From assembly GCA_028290825.1 (NCBI GenBank), contig JAQGJB010000010.1, positions 1 to 64,000 on the forward strand: 64,000 nt of DNA, in the 5' to 3' direction. Under the pieces are notes generated by a model, which was not told the origin of the DNA, did no database searches, and saw nothing but the letters and a program-made list of their open reading frames with translations. The position numbers were made by a program, and so were the translations under genes. This document shows, one piece after another, positions 1-7,789 of this stretch; position 1 is the stretch's first letter; every line of letters begins with the position of its first letter. Origin of the DNA: Micavibrio sp. (GTDB lineage: Bacteria; Pseudomonadota; Alphaproteobacteria; Micavibrionales; Micavibrionaceae).

Positions 1-810
1 GACCTTATCGACAACCTGACCGGCGGGCATAAGCTGGATGCCATCAGTGAAATTCAGAACCATCGGGATCGCGCTCGGTCCCGCAATGCGCTTGATACGC
101 TCATCGGCTTCGAACTGTTCCGCTGCTTCAGTGGCAGACTGATCTGATGACATACGGTCAATCTCTTCCGAGATATACAGGCCGCTGAATTCCTCAGGCC
201 AGCCCTTTCGCAGTGCGTTGGCCTCGGCACACTTGGCCAGCATGATGAAATCCATCTTGCGCCAGTTCGGCTTTTTCGGGTCCAGAGTGAATTCGCCGTT
301 GCCTTGAAACTTATTATTCACCCAGTCGCCGCCCTCAACGATTGGGGCCATTTCCTCCCAGCGCGCAACGCCGACAATCGGATACCATTGACGGTCGGGG
401 CCAAATTGATAGACCACAACACGGCATTTCACGATGCCATGAGGATTGCGCTTAGGATCGATAGCGTCTTTGTCGATTTCAAAATCAGGCTCGGAATCAC
501 TGGGGCGATAATCTCGCTGGCGTGCAGCCTTGGCGCGGTAGCCATCGATCGACGTGACCGGCGTCAATGTCCGGTCCGTGACTTCAGTCCATTGTCCAGT
601 CGCATCATCCTTGGTCTTGCGTATCTTTTTGAACACAAAGGCATAAATCTGCTTTTTGAACGGGTCCAGCCCTTGGTGTTTGCAGATCTCGATGAAGAGG
701 TCGAACTCCTCATTATTGCAATCCTTGGCAATGGTCTTCCGGATCAGGGAAAGTTGTGATCTGCTGTAAGCTCGCAGTTGTGGCGGGGAAATGGTGGAGA
801 TGTTATTCAT
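1..810 (-). CDS. bet: RecT-family phage recombinase (Bet), partial at left window edge
   Basis: Read on the minus strand from ATG at 810: MNNISTISPPQLRAYSRSQLSLIRKTIAKDCNNEEFDLFIEICKHQGLDPFKKQIYAFVFKK...; open to base 1; typical phage recombination protein Bet sequence. Confidence 0.88.
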   Translation of the reverse strand, partial: MNNISTISPPQLRAYSRSQLSLIRKTIAKDCNNEEFDLFIEICKHQGLDPFKKQIYAFVFKKIRKTKDDATGQWTEVTDRTLTPVTSIDGYRAKAARQRDYRPSDSEPDFEIDKDAIDPKRNPHGIVKCRVVVYQFGPDRQWYPIVGVARWEEMAPIVEGGDWVNNKFQGNGEFTLDPKKPNWRKMDFIMLAKCAEANALRKGWPEEFSGLYISEEIDRMSSDQSATEAAEQFEADERIKRIAGPSAIPMVLNFTDGIQLMPAGQVVDKV

Positions 811-813
811 GGC

Positions 814-1296
814 TTACTTCCTTCTGATCGTTAAAACTATTTTGCCGTTGCCAACTTCCGTACCGTCGATGACCTCGCCATCCTTGAGGACAGCGCGCGT
901 CAGTTCCTTCTTGTCCAGTTCTGGCGCTGGCTGTTTGAAGAAACGGGCCGGGATCTTGCTTTCGTCAATGATGTGCACTGAGGGATCGCGGTCTGAGATA
1001 GAAAGCGTCACCAGGTCCCCTTTAATGCTGTTCTGCTCGTTGATGCTCATCGCCTGGAGGATCACATCCCGGATGGTTTCAACACTGGCCTCCACGCGGG
1101 ATTTTCGTTCCTGCAGCTCTGCGATGCGCTGTTTTAGTGCCGCGACTGTGCATTCCCGTTCGGCAACTTCGTCTGCCAGTTCCAAACAAGCGGTCTTGAA
1201 ATTTTCTTTATTGATACCGTCGCTTAGCCCTTCGACATCTGCTTCCAGCTGGCCCCGAAGTCTGCGAATGGTGTCTAAATTTGAATTAACGCCCAT
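814..1296 (-). CDS. Siphovirus Gp157-like protein
   Basis: 160 aa coiled-coil protein followed by bet; C-terminal 'IPARFFKQPAPELDKKELTRAVLKDGEVIDG' is typical of the Gp157 family. Confidence 0.8.
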   Translation of the reverse strand: MGVNSNLDTIRRLRGQLEADVEGLSDGINKENFKTACLELADEVAERECTVAALKQRIAELQERKSRVEASVETIRDVILQAMSINEQNSIKGDLVTLSISDRDPSVHIIDESKIPARFFKQPAPELDKKELTRAVLKDGEVIDGTEVGNGKIVLTIRRK

Positions 1297-1607
1297 TATT
1301 GTACACTCCAGAAAATTGCGATAATGGTCAGGCTGAGAATGGCCGCTGGCACGACCTCACGCATTGACGGCATGACAGGTCCCTTGTAAGGCGCGCTACC
1401 AGGCGGATACTTGTGATGAAGCCGGAGCGTTTCCAGTTCCTTACGAATAGCCTCGCCAATGCGGGACTTTCCGCCCTGCTTCTGCTTCTCAGCGATCTCA
1501 GCGGCATGCTCCATGCCATGGAAGAAAGCCCGGATTTCGGCTTCTGTTGGCTGCGGAGGTGTCGGGATTTCGAGCTGCTGGCGCGCGCCCTTGTTGTGAT
1601 AATTCAT
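1296..1607 (-). CDS. hypothetical phage early protein with C-terminal TM
   Basis: ORF in leftward operon with overlapping start/stop junctions. Confidence 0.55.
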   Translation of the reverse strand: MNYHNKGARQQLEIPTPPQPTEAEIRAFFHGMEHAAEIAEKQKQGGKSRIGEAIRKELETLRLHHKYPPGSAPYKGPVMPSMREVVPAAILSLTIIAIFWSVQ

Positions 1608-1903
1608 GACTGCCTCGCTTTCAGCATGGCGTCTGCGATCAGGTATGCGTTAAAAGCAAACACATCTATGGATTTGACTGTTACATCTTTGCGCACGGCT
1701 TCTTTGCGCAGATCGTCCGATGCCATGATCCCTACCAAGGCTTGGCCCGCCATGTAATCGCGCACGGACAGACCGCCACAATAATTCCACTCAAGGCCTT
1801 GCTGGCCTTCAATGTACGGAATTGGAAAAGCTGGTCCGCCGTTATCGATAGGTTTCCGAACCTCACCCGCCGCTGCAGTCAAAGCGTCATTGTCCTGTTG
1901 CAT
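1604..1903 (-). CDS. hypothetical phage protein (MQQDNDALTAAAG...)
   Basis: ORF trimmed to ATG at 1903, which overlaps the stop of the upstream gene; operon continuity. Confidence 0.6.
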   Translation of the reverse strand: MQQDNDALTAAAGEVRKPIDNGGPAFPIPYIEGQQGLEWNYCGGLSVRDYMAGQALVGIMASDDLRKEAVRKDVTVKSIDVFAFNAYLIADAMLKARQS

Positions 1904-2127
1904 TACATCCCCCTTGCTGGAAAATTGTCGTCTAGTGATTTGGTGAAACTGTCCTTGCGGAATTCGATCTCGCTGCGGATGTGGTCCACAACGTTGGCGA
2001 TCTTGTCGCGGCCAATCAGGTCCCCAGCTTCCCAAAGCTCGTTCGCTACGGCGATAAGGCGAGCGATGCGGCTGTGGTCGGCTTGCGTCTGGTCTTGGGT
2101 GCAGTCGATGAAGGTGCGGCGGATCAT
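1903..2127 (-). CDS. hypothetical phage protein
   Basis: 74 aa ORF, overlapping stop/start junctions in leftward operon. Confidence 0.5.
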   Translation of the reverse strand: MIRRTFIDCTQDQTQADHSRIARLIAVANELWEAGDLIGRDKIANVVDHIRSEIEFRKDSFTKSLDDNFPARGM

Positions 2128-2399
2128 GGCTGGATGCCTCTCGCTTTTGCGAGGGCAGCACGGGCCGCATCAAATTCAACGGTCTTGCGGTCAGCAACTC
2201 GGATCACGCCTTCCAGAGCCTTAACCAGATCATCGTGCGCATTACAGGCGAGGGCGATGAACTGGGCGTTTGCTTCGTCGATAAGCTCAACGCCGGTTAC
2301 GTCAATCCTTGCAACGGCGGAACATTCGCCTTCACAGTCTGGAATGATGTATTGGTTAAACTGTGCCCAAGGCGTCGGTGTGTGTGCTGCGTCCGCCAT
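2124..2399 (-). CDS. hypothetical phage protein
   Basis: 91 aa, 'TPTPW...ANAQFIALACNAHDDLVKALE' pattern common in phage early proteins. Confidence 0.65.
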   Translation of the reverse strand: MADAAHTPTPWAQFNQYIIPDCEGECSAVARIDVTGVELIDEANAQFIALACNAHDDLVKALEGVIRVADRKTVEFDAARAALAKARGIQP

Positions 2400-2626
2400 T
2401 ACGCCACCTGCCGATTGGAAATGCTCTGGGACATGATGAATCTGCCACGCTGCCGCTCCCCTGCCTGGTCCTCGTGCTTCTTGATCTGGTGCTGGAGATC
2501 GTCCAGGGCGTCGGACATTGACGCTCCGAAATCGTCATCCATGAGGATACGGTTCTCGGCTATGAATCTGAGGAAGTTGGTTTCCAGTGCTTGCAGGTCG
2601 TTCGGGTGTGACATTTTTCGCCTCAT
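2399..2626 (-). CDS. hypothetical phage early protein, first gene of leftward operon
   Basis: 75 aa ORF just downstream of an operator-containing promoter region. Confidence 0.5.
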   Translation of the reverse strand: MRRKMSHPNDLQALETNFLRFIAENRILMDDDFGASMSDALDDLQHQIKKHEDQAGERQRGRFIMSQSISNRQVA

Positions 2627-2644
2627 CGGTGTTCGATGTGGTAT

Positions 2645-2694
2645 ATTCTCACATAGAGAATGTTAGTCAACTAAATAATTCACTATTAGAGAAT
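2645..2694. promoter_or_regulatory. candidate repressor operator pair: ATTCTCACATAGAGAAT (2645-2661) and ATTCACTATTAGAGAAT (2678-2694)
   Basis: 17-bp imperfect palindromes 33 bp apart; the 2645 site recurs exactly, reverse-complemented, at 7244-7260. Confidence 0.75.
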
Positions 2695-2788
2695 TATTTT
2701 ATAGCGCCAATTCGGTTCCCGGATTATAACCAGACATGCCCTATCAGATATTTGACTCAATTATGGAATCGCGTTCTGAATACCTCTC

Positions 2789-3385
2789 ATGGATCAGACA
2801 AAGCAAAACTTTCGGGGATCTTTCTGGTTTATCCCCCTTTTCATTCAATGCTTACGTAGTGTGCTTGGCATGATCGGTGATGCACAAACTGTCTATGACA
2901 TCGTTACTGTGCCGGGCATTATAATCCATTGGGATGTGATTTGGTCCTTCGTATGGCAGGGTTGCGCAGTTACCGGCGTCTTGTATCTTGCGCATGTGAA
3001 TTGGGGCTGGGTTCTCCAAAAGCGCAAAGAAGGACAGCAGGCAAGGCGCAAAAAAATCAGAGAGCCGGACTGGAGCGTACAAAATGCTATTAATTACATT
3101 AGCAAGACACCTTATCGTACATCTCTTCCGGCAGAATCCGGTGAGTTTATAGTCCATGAAGCCATTATGAACTATGCAAGGAGCGGGGATTTATTCTTGT
3201 GGCACACAACGAAAGGAGGGAAGGTCATCAAGTTGCAGCCTTCCGAGCTAGAAAATTTATTTTTGACGAGAGTGTCAGAATCATACAGCAGTAACTTTCT
3301 GGGGATCACTAACCGCCAAGAAAAGCTGATATTTTTTGGTCTCCAAACAGAATCTCAAAAATTAAAAGACCTTTGGCCCAAATAA
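2789..3385 (+). CDS. putative membrane protein (moron candidate)
   Basis: 198 aa with hydrophobic N-terminal segments then a soluble domain; alternative start ATG 2870; oriented against the flanking early operon. Confidence 0.5.
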   Translation: MDQTKQNFRGSFWFIPLFIQCLRSVLGMIGDAQTVYDIVTVPGIIIHWDVIWSFVWQGCAVTGVLYLAHVNWGWVLQKRKEGQQARRKKIREPDWSVQNAINYISKTPYRTSLPAESGEFIVHEAIMNYARSGDLFLWHTTKGGKVIKLQPSELENLFLTRVSESYSSNFLGITNRQEKLIFFGLQTESQKLKDLWPK

Positions 3386-3634
3386 CATCCGAGAGTAGGA
3401 GCGACGTCTTTATCAATAACTCACAATAAAAAAACCCCTCCGCAAGGTTGGCGTTTTGTCATTTAAAAGTTGGCAGAAAGCAGCCAGTCTCGCCCGCGCC
3501 GAATTTAGCCAATAAAAAGTCCCGCTTCTTATGCGCACTTAGCATACTTATTGCTTTTTATGCCATTTCCATATATATTCCTAGAGACGCCGCGGAAATT
3601 GGCTTTCACCGATTTATTATAGAAGGATAATTTT

Positions 3635-4021
3635 ATGAGCTTACGTGACACTTACGAACAAACCGCCCGTATTCAAGCTGATCTGATTTCTAAGGCTCTT
3701 TCAGATGAAGATTTGCGTGGCATCGTCAAAACTACCGTAGCCACTATTAACGACGACGGCGATTTCAACGCCAGCTTTGGAGCTACCGTAATGGGTTTTG
3801 GCTTCTCTATCCTCATCGGAGAAGGTACCAGCGATTTAGCAAAAGATGTCAAACCGCGTTTTACGGTTGACCTGTCTTCTGATGAAGTCAGGAAAGCTTA
3901 CGATGAAAATGCCAGTGATCTTAAGAAGACAGCTGACACGCTAAGCCGCCAGGTAATCGAGAAACTGGCCTGCCAAAGTTGTAAGGCCAGCCGTAATGAT
4001 GTGAATAAGCTTATATTTTAA
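3635..4021 (+). CDS. hypothetical protein (moron candidate)
   Basis: 128 aa, preceded by a GAAGGA RBS, followed by a strong bidirectional terminator. Confidence 0.6.
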   Translation: MSLRDTYEQTARIQADLISKALSDEDLRGIVKTTVATINDDGDFNASFGATVMGFGFSILIGEGTSDLAKDVKPRFTVDLSSDEVRKAYDENASDLKKTADTLSRQVIEKLACQSCKASRNDVNKLIF

Positions 4022-4042
4022 CCATTAACCCACCGAGACAAT

Positions 4043-4073
4043 AAAAAACCCCACCGTTTAGATGGGGTTTTTT
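4043..4073. terminator. bidirectional rho-independent terminator
   Basis: AAAAAACCCCA-CCGTTTAGA-TGGGGTTTTTT between convergent genes. Confidence 0.8.
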
Positions 4074-4075
4074 GT

Positions 4076-4390
4076 CTAGGCCGCTTGCTTTCCTACGACT
4101 GCTATGTCCCAACCTTCTTGTTCAACCAGGTGGTTGATTATTTTGAAGATATTGTCAGTTTCGGGATTACCCTCCAGCGACAGCATGCGCATAAGACTTT
4201 TTGAATTCTTTCCCAAGGCTTTTTCAAGTTCAGAAAAACCGCATGTCGCATTCACAAGGTTTCTCAGCATTAGTAGTCCAGTTCTAGTGTCGCCATGCAT
4301 TAAGCTTGTTATGGCTTCTTTGATGTGTAGAAGACGAAGCTCTTTGTCAGCTTTAAGCATATCAACTAAGACTTCGTTTATGTTTCGCAT
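4076..4390 (-). CDS. HigA-like addiction module antidote protein
   Basis: 104 aa 'LLMLRNLVNATCGFSELEKALGKNSKSLMRMLSLEGNPETDNIFKIINHL' typical of antidote proteins paired with phage-type RelE toxins. Confidence 0.8.
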   Translation of the reverse strand: MRNINEVLVDMLKADKELRLLHIKEAITSLMHGDTRTGLLMLRNLVNATCGFSELEKALGKNSKSLMRMLSLEGNPETDNIFKIINHLVEQEGWDIAVVGKQAA

Positions 4391-4391
4391 A

Positions 4392-4748
4392 TCATCCTCC
4401 TTGATGTTGGCTACCCCCGGCCTTCTGCCGCTTGTAGTCTTGCCAGTATTTAATCGCTTTTATAATCTCCCGTTTTTGGTCCGATTTATCGCTTCCCGCT
4501 AGAATGATGACCAATTCTTGACCATCGTGTCCGAAGAAAACTCTGTAGCCGGCCTCCATGTGTACCCGTATCTCCTGCACGCCATGACCAATTGATTTAC
4601 AGTCGCCCGCGTTCCCAGCCTGAAGCCGCATCAGCACAGTAGCGATACGTGCCTGAGCAGCCTTGGAGCGAAGACCGTTTAACCATTCGGTGAAGGGCTC
4701 TTTTCCGAACGCGTTTCTGTAAACCTTCAATTCAATCATAGCGGACAT
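4392..4748 (-). CDS. RelE/ParE-superfamily (Gp49/HigB-like) toxin
   Basis: 'EWLNGLRSKAAQARIATVLMRLQAGNAGDCKSIGHGVQEIRVHMEAGYRVFFGHDGQELVIILAGSDKSDQKREIIKAIKYWQDYK' is a classic addiction-module killer protein sequence. Confidence 0.88.
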   Translation of the reverse strand: MSAMIELKVYRNAFGKEPFTEWLNGLRSKAAQARIATVLMRLQAGNAGDCKSIGHGVQEIRVHMEAGYRVFFGHDGQELVIILAGSDKSDQKREIIKAIKYWQDYKRQKAGGSQHQGG

Positions 4749-4756
4749 TCCTTAAC

Positions 4757-4774
4757 AGTAACTTAAACGTTACT
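4757..4774. promoter_or_regulatory. inverted repeat upstream of TA operon
   Basis: AGTAAC-ttaaac-GTTACT, perfect 6-bp arms, 9 bp upstream of toxin start. Confidence 0.5.
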
Positions 4775-4798
4775 CGGAAATAGTCAAGCGGTCAAGAT

Positions 4799-5452
4799 TT
4801 ATGTCGGAATTCTCAAGGTTTTCTGCTGAATTTTACTGGAAAACGTTAGTTTCATCACTGGAGGTATTTTCAAAGGTATTCGCGCAAGACCGTGAAAAAC
4901 CTCTGGGGAGGCAAAATGATCCCCCGGATAGATTTCGGGCGCATCAGTATGGCTCCTGATGATCGAAAGGCCCGCAATCTCCTCTAGCATGTAACTTACG
5001 CACCGGCGTTGCAGGTCAGTAATATCCGGAGTTTGCCCTTTAGAAATCACCCGCGCAGCAATAATGTTCGCCTGACGCGCGCAGATCTCATCGACGGCTT
5101 TTCTTGCCTCGAGCGAGGAGACATAGAGACGATTGATTTCAGCATATTTCATTTCAAAATCGGGATGCTTGCGCACCTCGGCCCAGCGATGTACCGGAAT
5201 ACCTTGAATAAGACCTCCATGGCGTTGTAGCCAATCGTCGCCCCGCTGGGTGGCTTTTAAAACTGATCCTGAGTTATGCCGATCGAGGGAATCGGCCAAC
5301 CAAATCGCCTGCAGATTAAACTGCGCGCGGATTGTCTCCATGGTCGCTGCAAACTTCGCGCCCTGCTGGTCATGCGAGGGCGGGCAAACGATCAGGATCA
5401 CATCCTTAACGCCCTGCGGGTTGTCTACAATGGCCTTATAGCGGTTTGGCAT
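4799..5452 (-). CDS. tRNA-dependent cyclodipeptide synthase-like protein (putative XYP-type)
   Basis: 'ILIVCPPSHDQQGAKFAATMETIRAQF..IWLADSLDRHN', 'SYMLEEIAG' (YxxxE) and 'EIYPGD' (YP) match the layout of the CDPS fold; start MPNRYK overlaps the XRE gene. Confidence 0.6.
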   Translation of the reverse strand: MPNRYKAIVDNPQGVKDVILIVCPPSHDQQGAKFAATMETIRAQFNLQAIWLADSLDRHNSGSVLKATQRGDDWLQRHGGLIQGIPVHRWAEVRKHPDFEMKYAEINRLYVSSLEARKAVDEICARQANIIAARVISKGQTPDITDLQRRCVSYMLEEIAGLSIIRSHTDAPEIYPGDHFASPEVFHGLARIPLKIPPVMKLTFSSKIQQKTLRIPT

Positions 5453-6020
5453 GATCCCAAAAAACCTCAAACTGTTTGCGATAGTCCTCTGCGAGGAATT
5501 CGCTAATCATCAATAAAACACCCTTCGGTGTCCAGAAACCTACACGGCCGCCATATATCACAGTGACATCCCGTGCCGCCAGTAAATCAGAACGGCGGTA
5601 TTGTTGTGGGTCGCCGGCCGTGACGTCGCAATCCATCGGCATCAGGAGCCGGGTCTTGATCCCGGCCTGGCGCAGCTCGTCCATTTTCTCTGTGACCTCA
5701 TGTGACGACTTGCGCTCATCCGCGTTCATAAACAGCGCCTCTGCTGGTTTGCGCGCCTGGATATCGTCCAAGAGGTCGATGTATGTGTCCAGAGTGATGA
5801 CCGCATCCTGCAGCAACTCCACGCCGTGACTGGTGAAATGAATTCCCTCCGCCATAAGCACCCTGCTGATGTTGTCGATAGATTCCTGACGGGTGCGGCT
5901 TTTCTCGTTCTCGATATTGCTGAGCGCGGATTGTGTCATACCGGTGCGCTGGTGCAGGTCATCCATTGACCAGTCCAATAACGCCCGCGCCGCTTTAATC
6001 TGAGAACCTGATATTTTCAT
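5436..6020 (-). CDS. XRE-family regulator with C-terminal TrmB/PLD-like sensor domain
   Basis: N-terminal HTH 'IKAARALLDWSMDDLHQRTGMTQSALSNIENEKSRTRQESIDNI'; C-terminal 'VTVIYGGRVGFWTPKGVLLMISEFLAEDYRKQFEVFWDHAKP' resembles PLD-like regulator domains. Confidence 0.75.
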   Translation of the reverse strand: MKISGSQIKAARALLDWSMDDLHQRTGMTQSALSNIENEKSRTRQESIDNISRVLMAEGIHFTSHGVELLQDAVITLDTYIDLLDDIQARKPAEALFMNADERKSSHEVTEKMDELRQAGIKTRLLMPMDCDVTAGDPQQYRRSDLLAARDVTVIYGGRVGFWTPKGVLLMISEFLAEDYRKQFEVFWDHAKPL

Positions 6021-6035
6021 GCCATTTACATTATA

Positions 6036-6052
6036 GAATATATTTTATATTC
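6036..6052. promoter_or_regulatory. palindromic operator candidate GAATATATTTTATATTC
   Basis: perfect 7-bp arms with 3-bp centre, immediately upstream of XRE start codon. Confidence 0.55.
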
Positions 6053-6156
6053 GCCACAATAAAAATGATTGACATATGGCAACTCTGGCTGGTATTTGTC
6101 CTAATAAAGAAAACTGTGTGGGTTTTCAAAAAACTTGAGTAAATGTGTGAGGGAAT

Positions 6157-6459
6157 ATGCCTTTAAAGACAATTCTCGGTCTGGTCGACCGAGAGACTGC
6201 CCTGCCTTCGTTTTTGGATATCAAGGCAATAAACGACAATCTCGGAAACTGGAGAAGCCAGCTTCGGGACCTTCTTAGCGAGCATCGTAAAATCAAAGCC
6301 GCGCTGGAGGCGGAACGGGATTTGTACCGCAGATATGCACTTCGGCAGGATTTGAAGCTGTCTTCTGCGAGATTAGGTGCGTTCTGGACCCTATATCGCG
6401 AAACGCAGCACGATTCCCGCGTGCTCTCAGAGCAATACTTGAACGAAATCAATAGATAG
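6157..6459 (+). CDS. hypothetical protein
   Basis: 100 aa ORF divergent from XRE gene, helical. Confidence 0.5.
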   Translation: MPLKTILGLVDRETALPSFLDIKAINDNLGNWRSQLRDLLSEHRKIKAALEAERDLYRRYALRQDLKLSSARLGAFWTLYRETQHDSRVLSEQYLNEINR

Positions 6460-6514
6460 CACCCCACTGCCCTCTATTGCGCTGCCCGGTGTTCCCGCGC
6501 CGGGCAGCTTCACT

Positions 6515-6859
6515 TTATATCTCCAAATAATCGTCAGGATTTATCTCTTTGTCGTTCAAAACAACCCTAATTTTGAATTTCGGCATTGGTAGAAATTCAA
6601 CTATAGCCTGGGCTAACGACCCATCTTCAATGGCTATTGCAAGCGACTTGTCTCCGATCAATTCGAGTGCCGCGCGGACGATCTTGTGTGCCACGGTATA
6701 AGCATGATCCAATAGTTCTGCTTTACTCACTTCGTCCAATTTATCCCAGTTCGCCTGGTCTTTTTTTACAAGAAAGTCGCGGGTGTCTAAAACAGTCGTT
6801 TCATAAAGAGGATCGCCAATCTGGCGGGGTGCAGCCTTGTCAGGAAGATTTTCACTCAT
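6515..6859 (-). CDS. hypothetical protein cotranscribed with phage repressor
   Basis: 114 aa ORF overlapping the end of the repressor gene. Confidence 0.6.
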   Translation of the reverse strand: MSENLPDKAAPRQIGDPLYETTVLDTRDFLVKKDQANWDKLDEVSKAELLDHAYTVAHKIVRAALELIGDKSLAIAIEDGSLAQAIVEFLPMPKFKIRVVLNDKEINPDDYLEI

Positions 6860-7212
6860 TTCCCAAATAAGATCGCATCGACGGCTCGTTTAAGGTCATC
6901 CGACAAGGCAGCGTACCTGCTAATAATTTCGCGGTCTTTGGTGTCGATGACCGTCTTTACATCAACAAGAAGATACCATTCAGGGATACCAAGCGCGCCG
7001 GCGATAGTTGCAATGTGGTCTATATTCCATCGCTTTCCTTCTTTACCCGTCATGAGCTCGCTCAGGTACCCTTCCTTCATGCCAACCTCGGCGGCAAGCC
7101 AGGCCTGAGTTTTCTTTTGAAGTTTGAGGGCTTCCTTGATACGGCGGCCGATGTCGAGCGAAAGGTCTTTCTCCATAAGAGAAGTTAAACACTGCATTTT
7201 TGTGGGCTCCAT
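6856..7212 (-). CDS. XRE-family phage repressor (CI-like); true start possibly 7176
   Basis: HTH 'KKTQAWLAAEVGMKEGYLSELMTGKEGKRWNIDHIATIAGALGI'; divergent from Cro-like gene across operator pair. Confidence 0.85.
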   Translation of the reverse strand: MEPTKMQCLTSLMEKDLSLDIGRRIKEALKLQKKTQAWLAAEVGMKEGYLSELMTGKEGKRWNIDHIATIAGALGIPEWYLLVDVKTVIDTKDREIISRYAALSDDLKRAVDAILFGK

Positions 7213-7260
7213 CCTCCTATAGAGAATTTTATAGTTGACAGTAATTCTCTATGTGAGAAT
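7211..7260. promoter_or_regulatory. candidate repressor operator pair: ATCCTCCTATAGAGAAT (7211-7227) and ATTCTCTATGTGAGAAT (7244-7260)
   Basis: 33-bp spacing identical to the pair at 2645/2678; between divergent CI-like and Cro-like genes. Confidence 0.78.
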
Positions 7261-7269
7261 ATCTCCGTT

Positions 7270-7467
7270 ATGAAACCTAAAGCATGGCGCGAAAAACAGG
7301 GCCTCTCCTTTGAAAAACTCGGCGAAATGCTGGGCTTTTCTCCTGGATATCTCTGTGATGTCGAGGGCGGTAAGAAAACCGGATCTGTGCGCCTGGCTAA
7401 GGCATACAAGAAAGCTTCCAAAGGCGAGGTCACCTTGGAGGACTTTTTCTCAGGGGTGACCGCATGA
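7270..7467 (+). CDS. Cro-like HTH protein
   Basis: 65 aa 'KPKAWREKQGLSFEKLGEMLGFSPGYLCDVEGGKKTGSVRLAKAYKKAS'; divergent from repressor. Confidence 0.8.
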   Translation: MKPKAWREKQGLSFEKLGEMLGFSPGYLCDVEGGKKTGSVRLAKAYKKASKGEVTLEDFFSGVTA

Positions 7468-7622
7468 CCATGGGAACTCTCGCCTTCTCCATCCTTGCAC
7501 TTGCCGCAGCCTACCTGGTCGTGGCCTTGGCCGTCCTGCTCTGGTGCTGCCATTTGTTAAAAACACTCAATACCACGCTCAACAAAATGTCAGCGACGCT
7601 CCGCAGGAGGCCATTCCAATGA
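7464..7622 (+). CDS. small membrane protein (52 aa)
   Basis: MTMGTLAFSILALAAAYLVVALAVLLWCCHLLKTLN...; overlaps Cro-like stop. Confidence 0.5.
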   Translation: MTMGTLAFSILALAAAYLVVALAVLLWCCHLLKTLNTTLNKMSATLRRRPFQ

Positions 7623-7636
7623 GCTTATCCTGCTTT

Positions 7637-7774
7637 TTAGTCAGTGGATCGCATAACCTTCATGACGCTTGTATGACAAGCTTCAAAAATCTGGATCATG
7701 TCTTCCGGTTTTTTACCTTCGATCGATGGGGCAATTATACCAAAAAGGGCAAGTGCTGCCTGAATATCGTTCAT
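7637..7774 (-). CDS. small protein (45 aa) MNDIQAALALFGIIAPSIEGKKPEDMIQIFEACHTSVMKVMRSTD
   Basis: ORF below track threshold, AAAGGA RBS, candidate operator 16 bp upstream of start. Confidence 0.45.
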   Translation of the reverse strand: MNDIQAALALFGIIAPSIEGKKPEDMIQIFEACHTSVMKVMRSTD

Positions 7775-7789
7775 CGTTGTTTCCTTTCA

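Noticed and set aside
304-1324. Plus-strand ORFs 304-759 and 791-1324
   Set aside because: Antisense to the well-supported bet and Gp157 genes; composition looks like reverse-frame reading
3421-3460. Possible terminator AAAAAAACCCCTCCGCAAGGTTGGCGTTTT
   Set aside because: Stem pairing too imperfect to call with confidence
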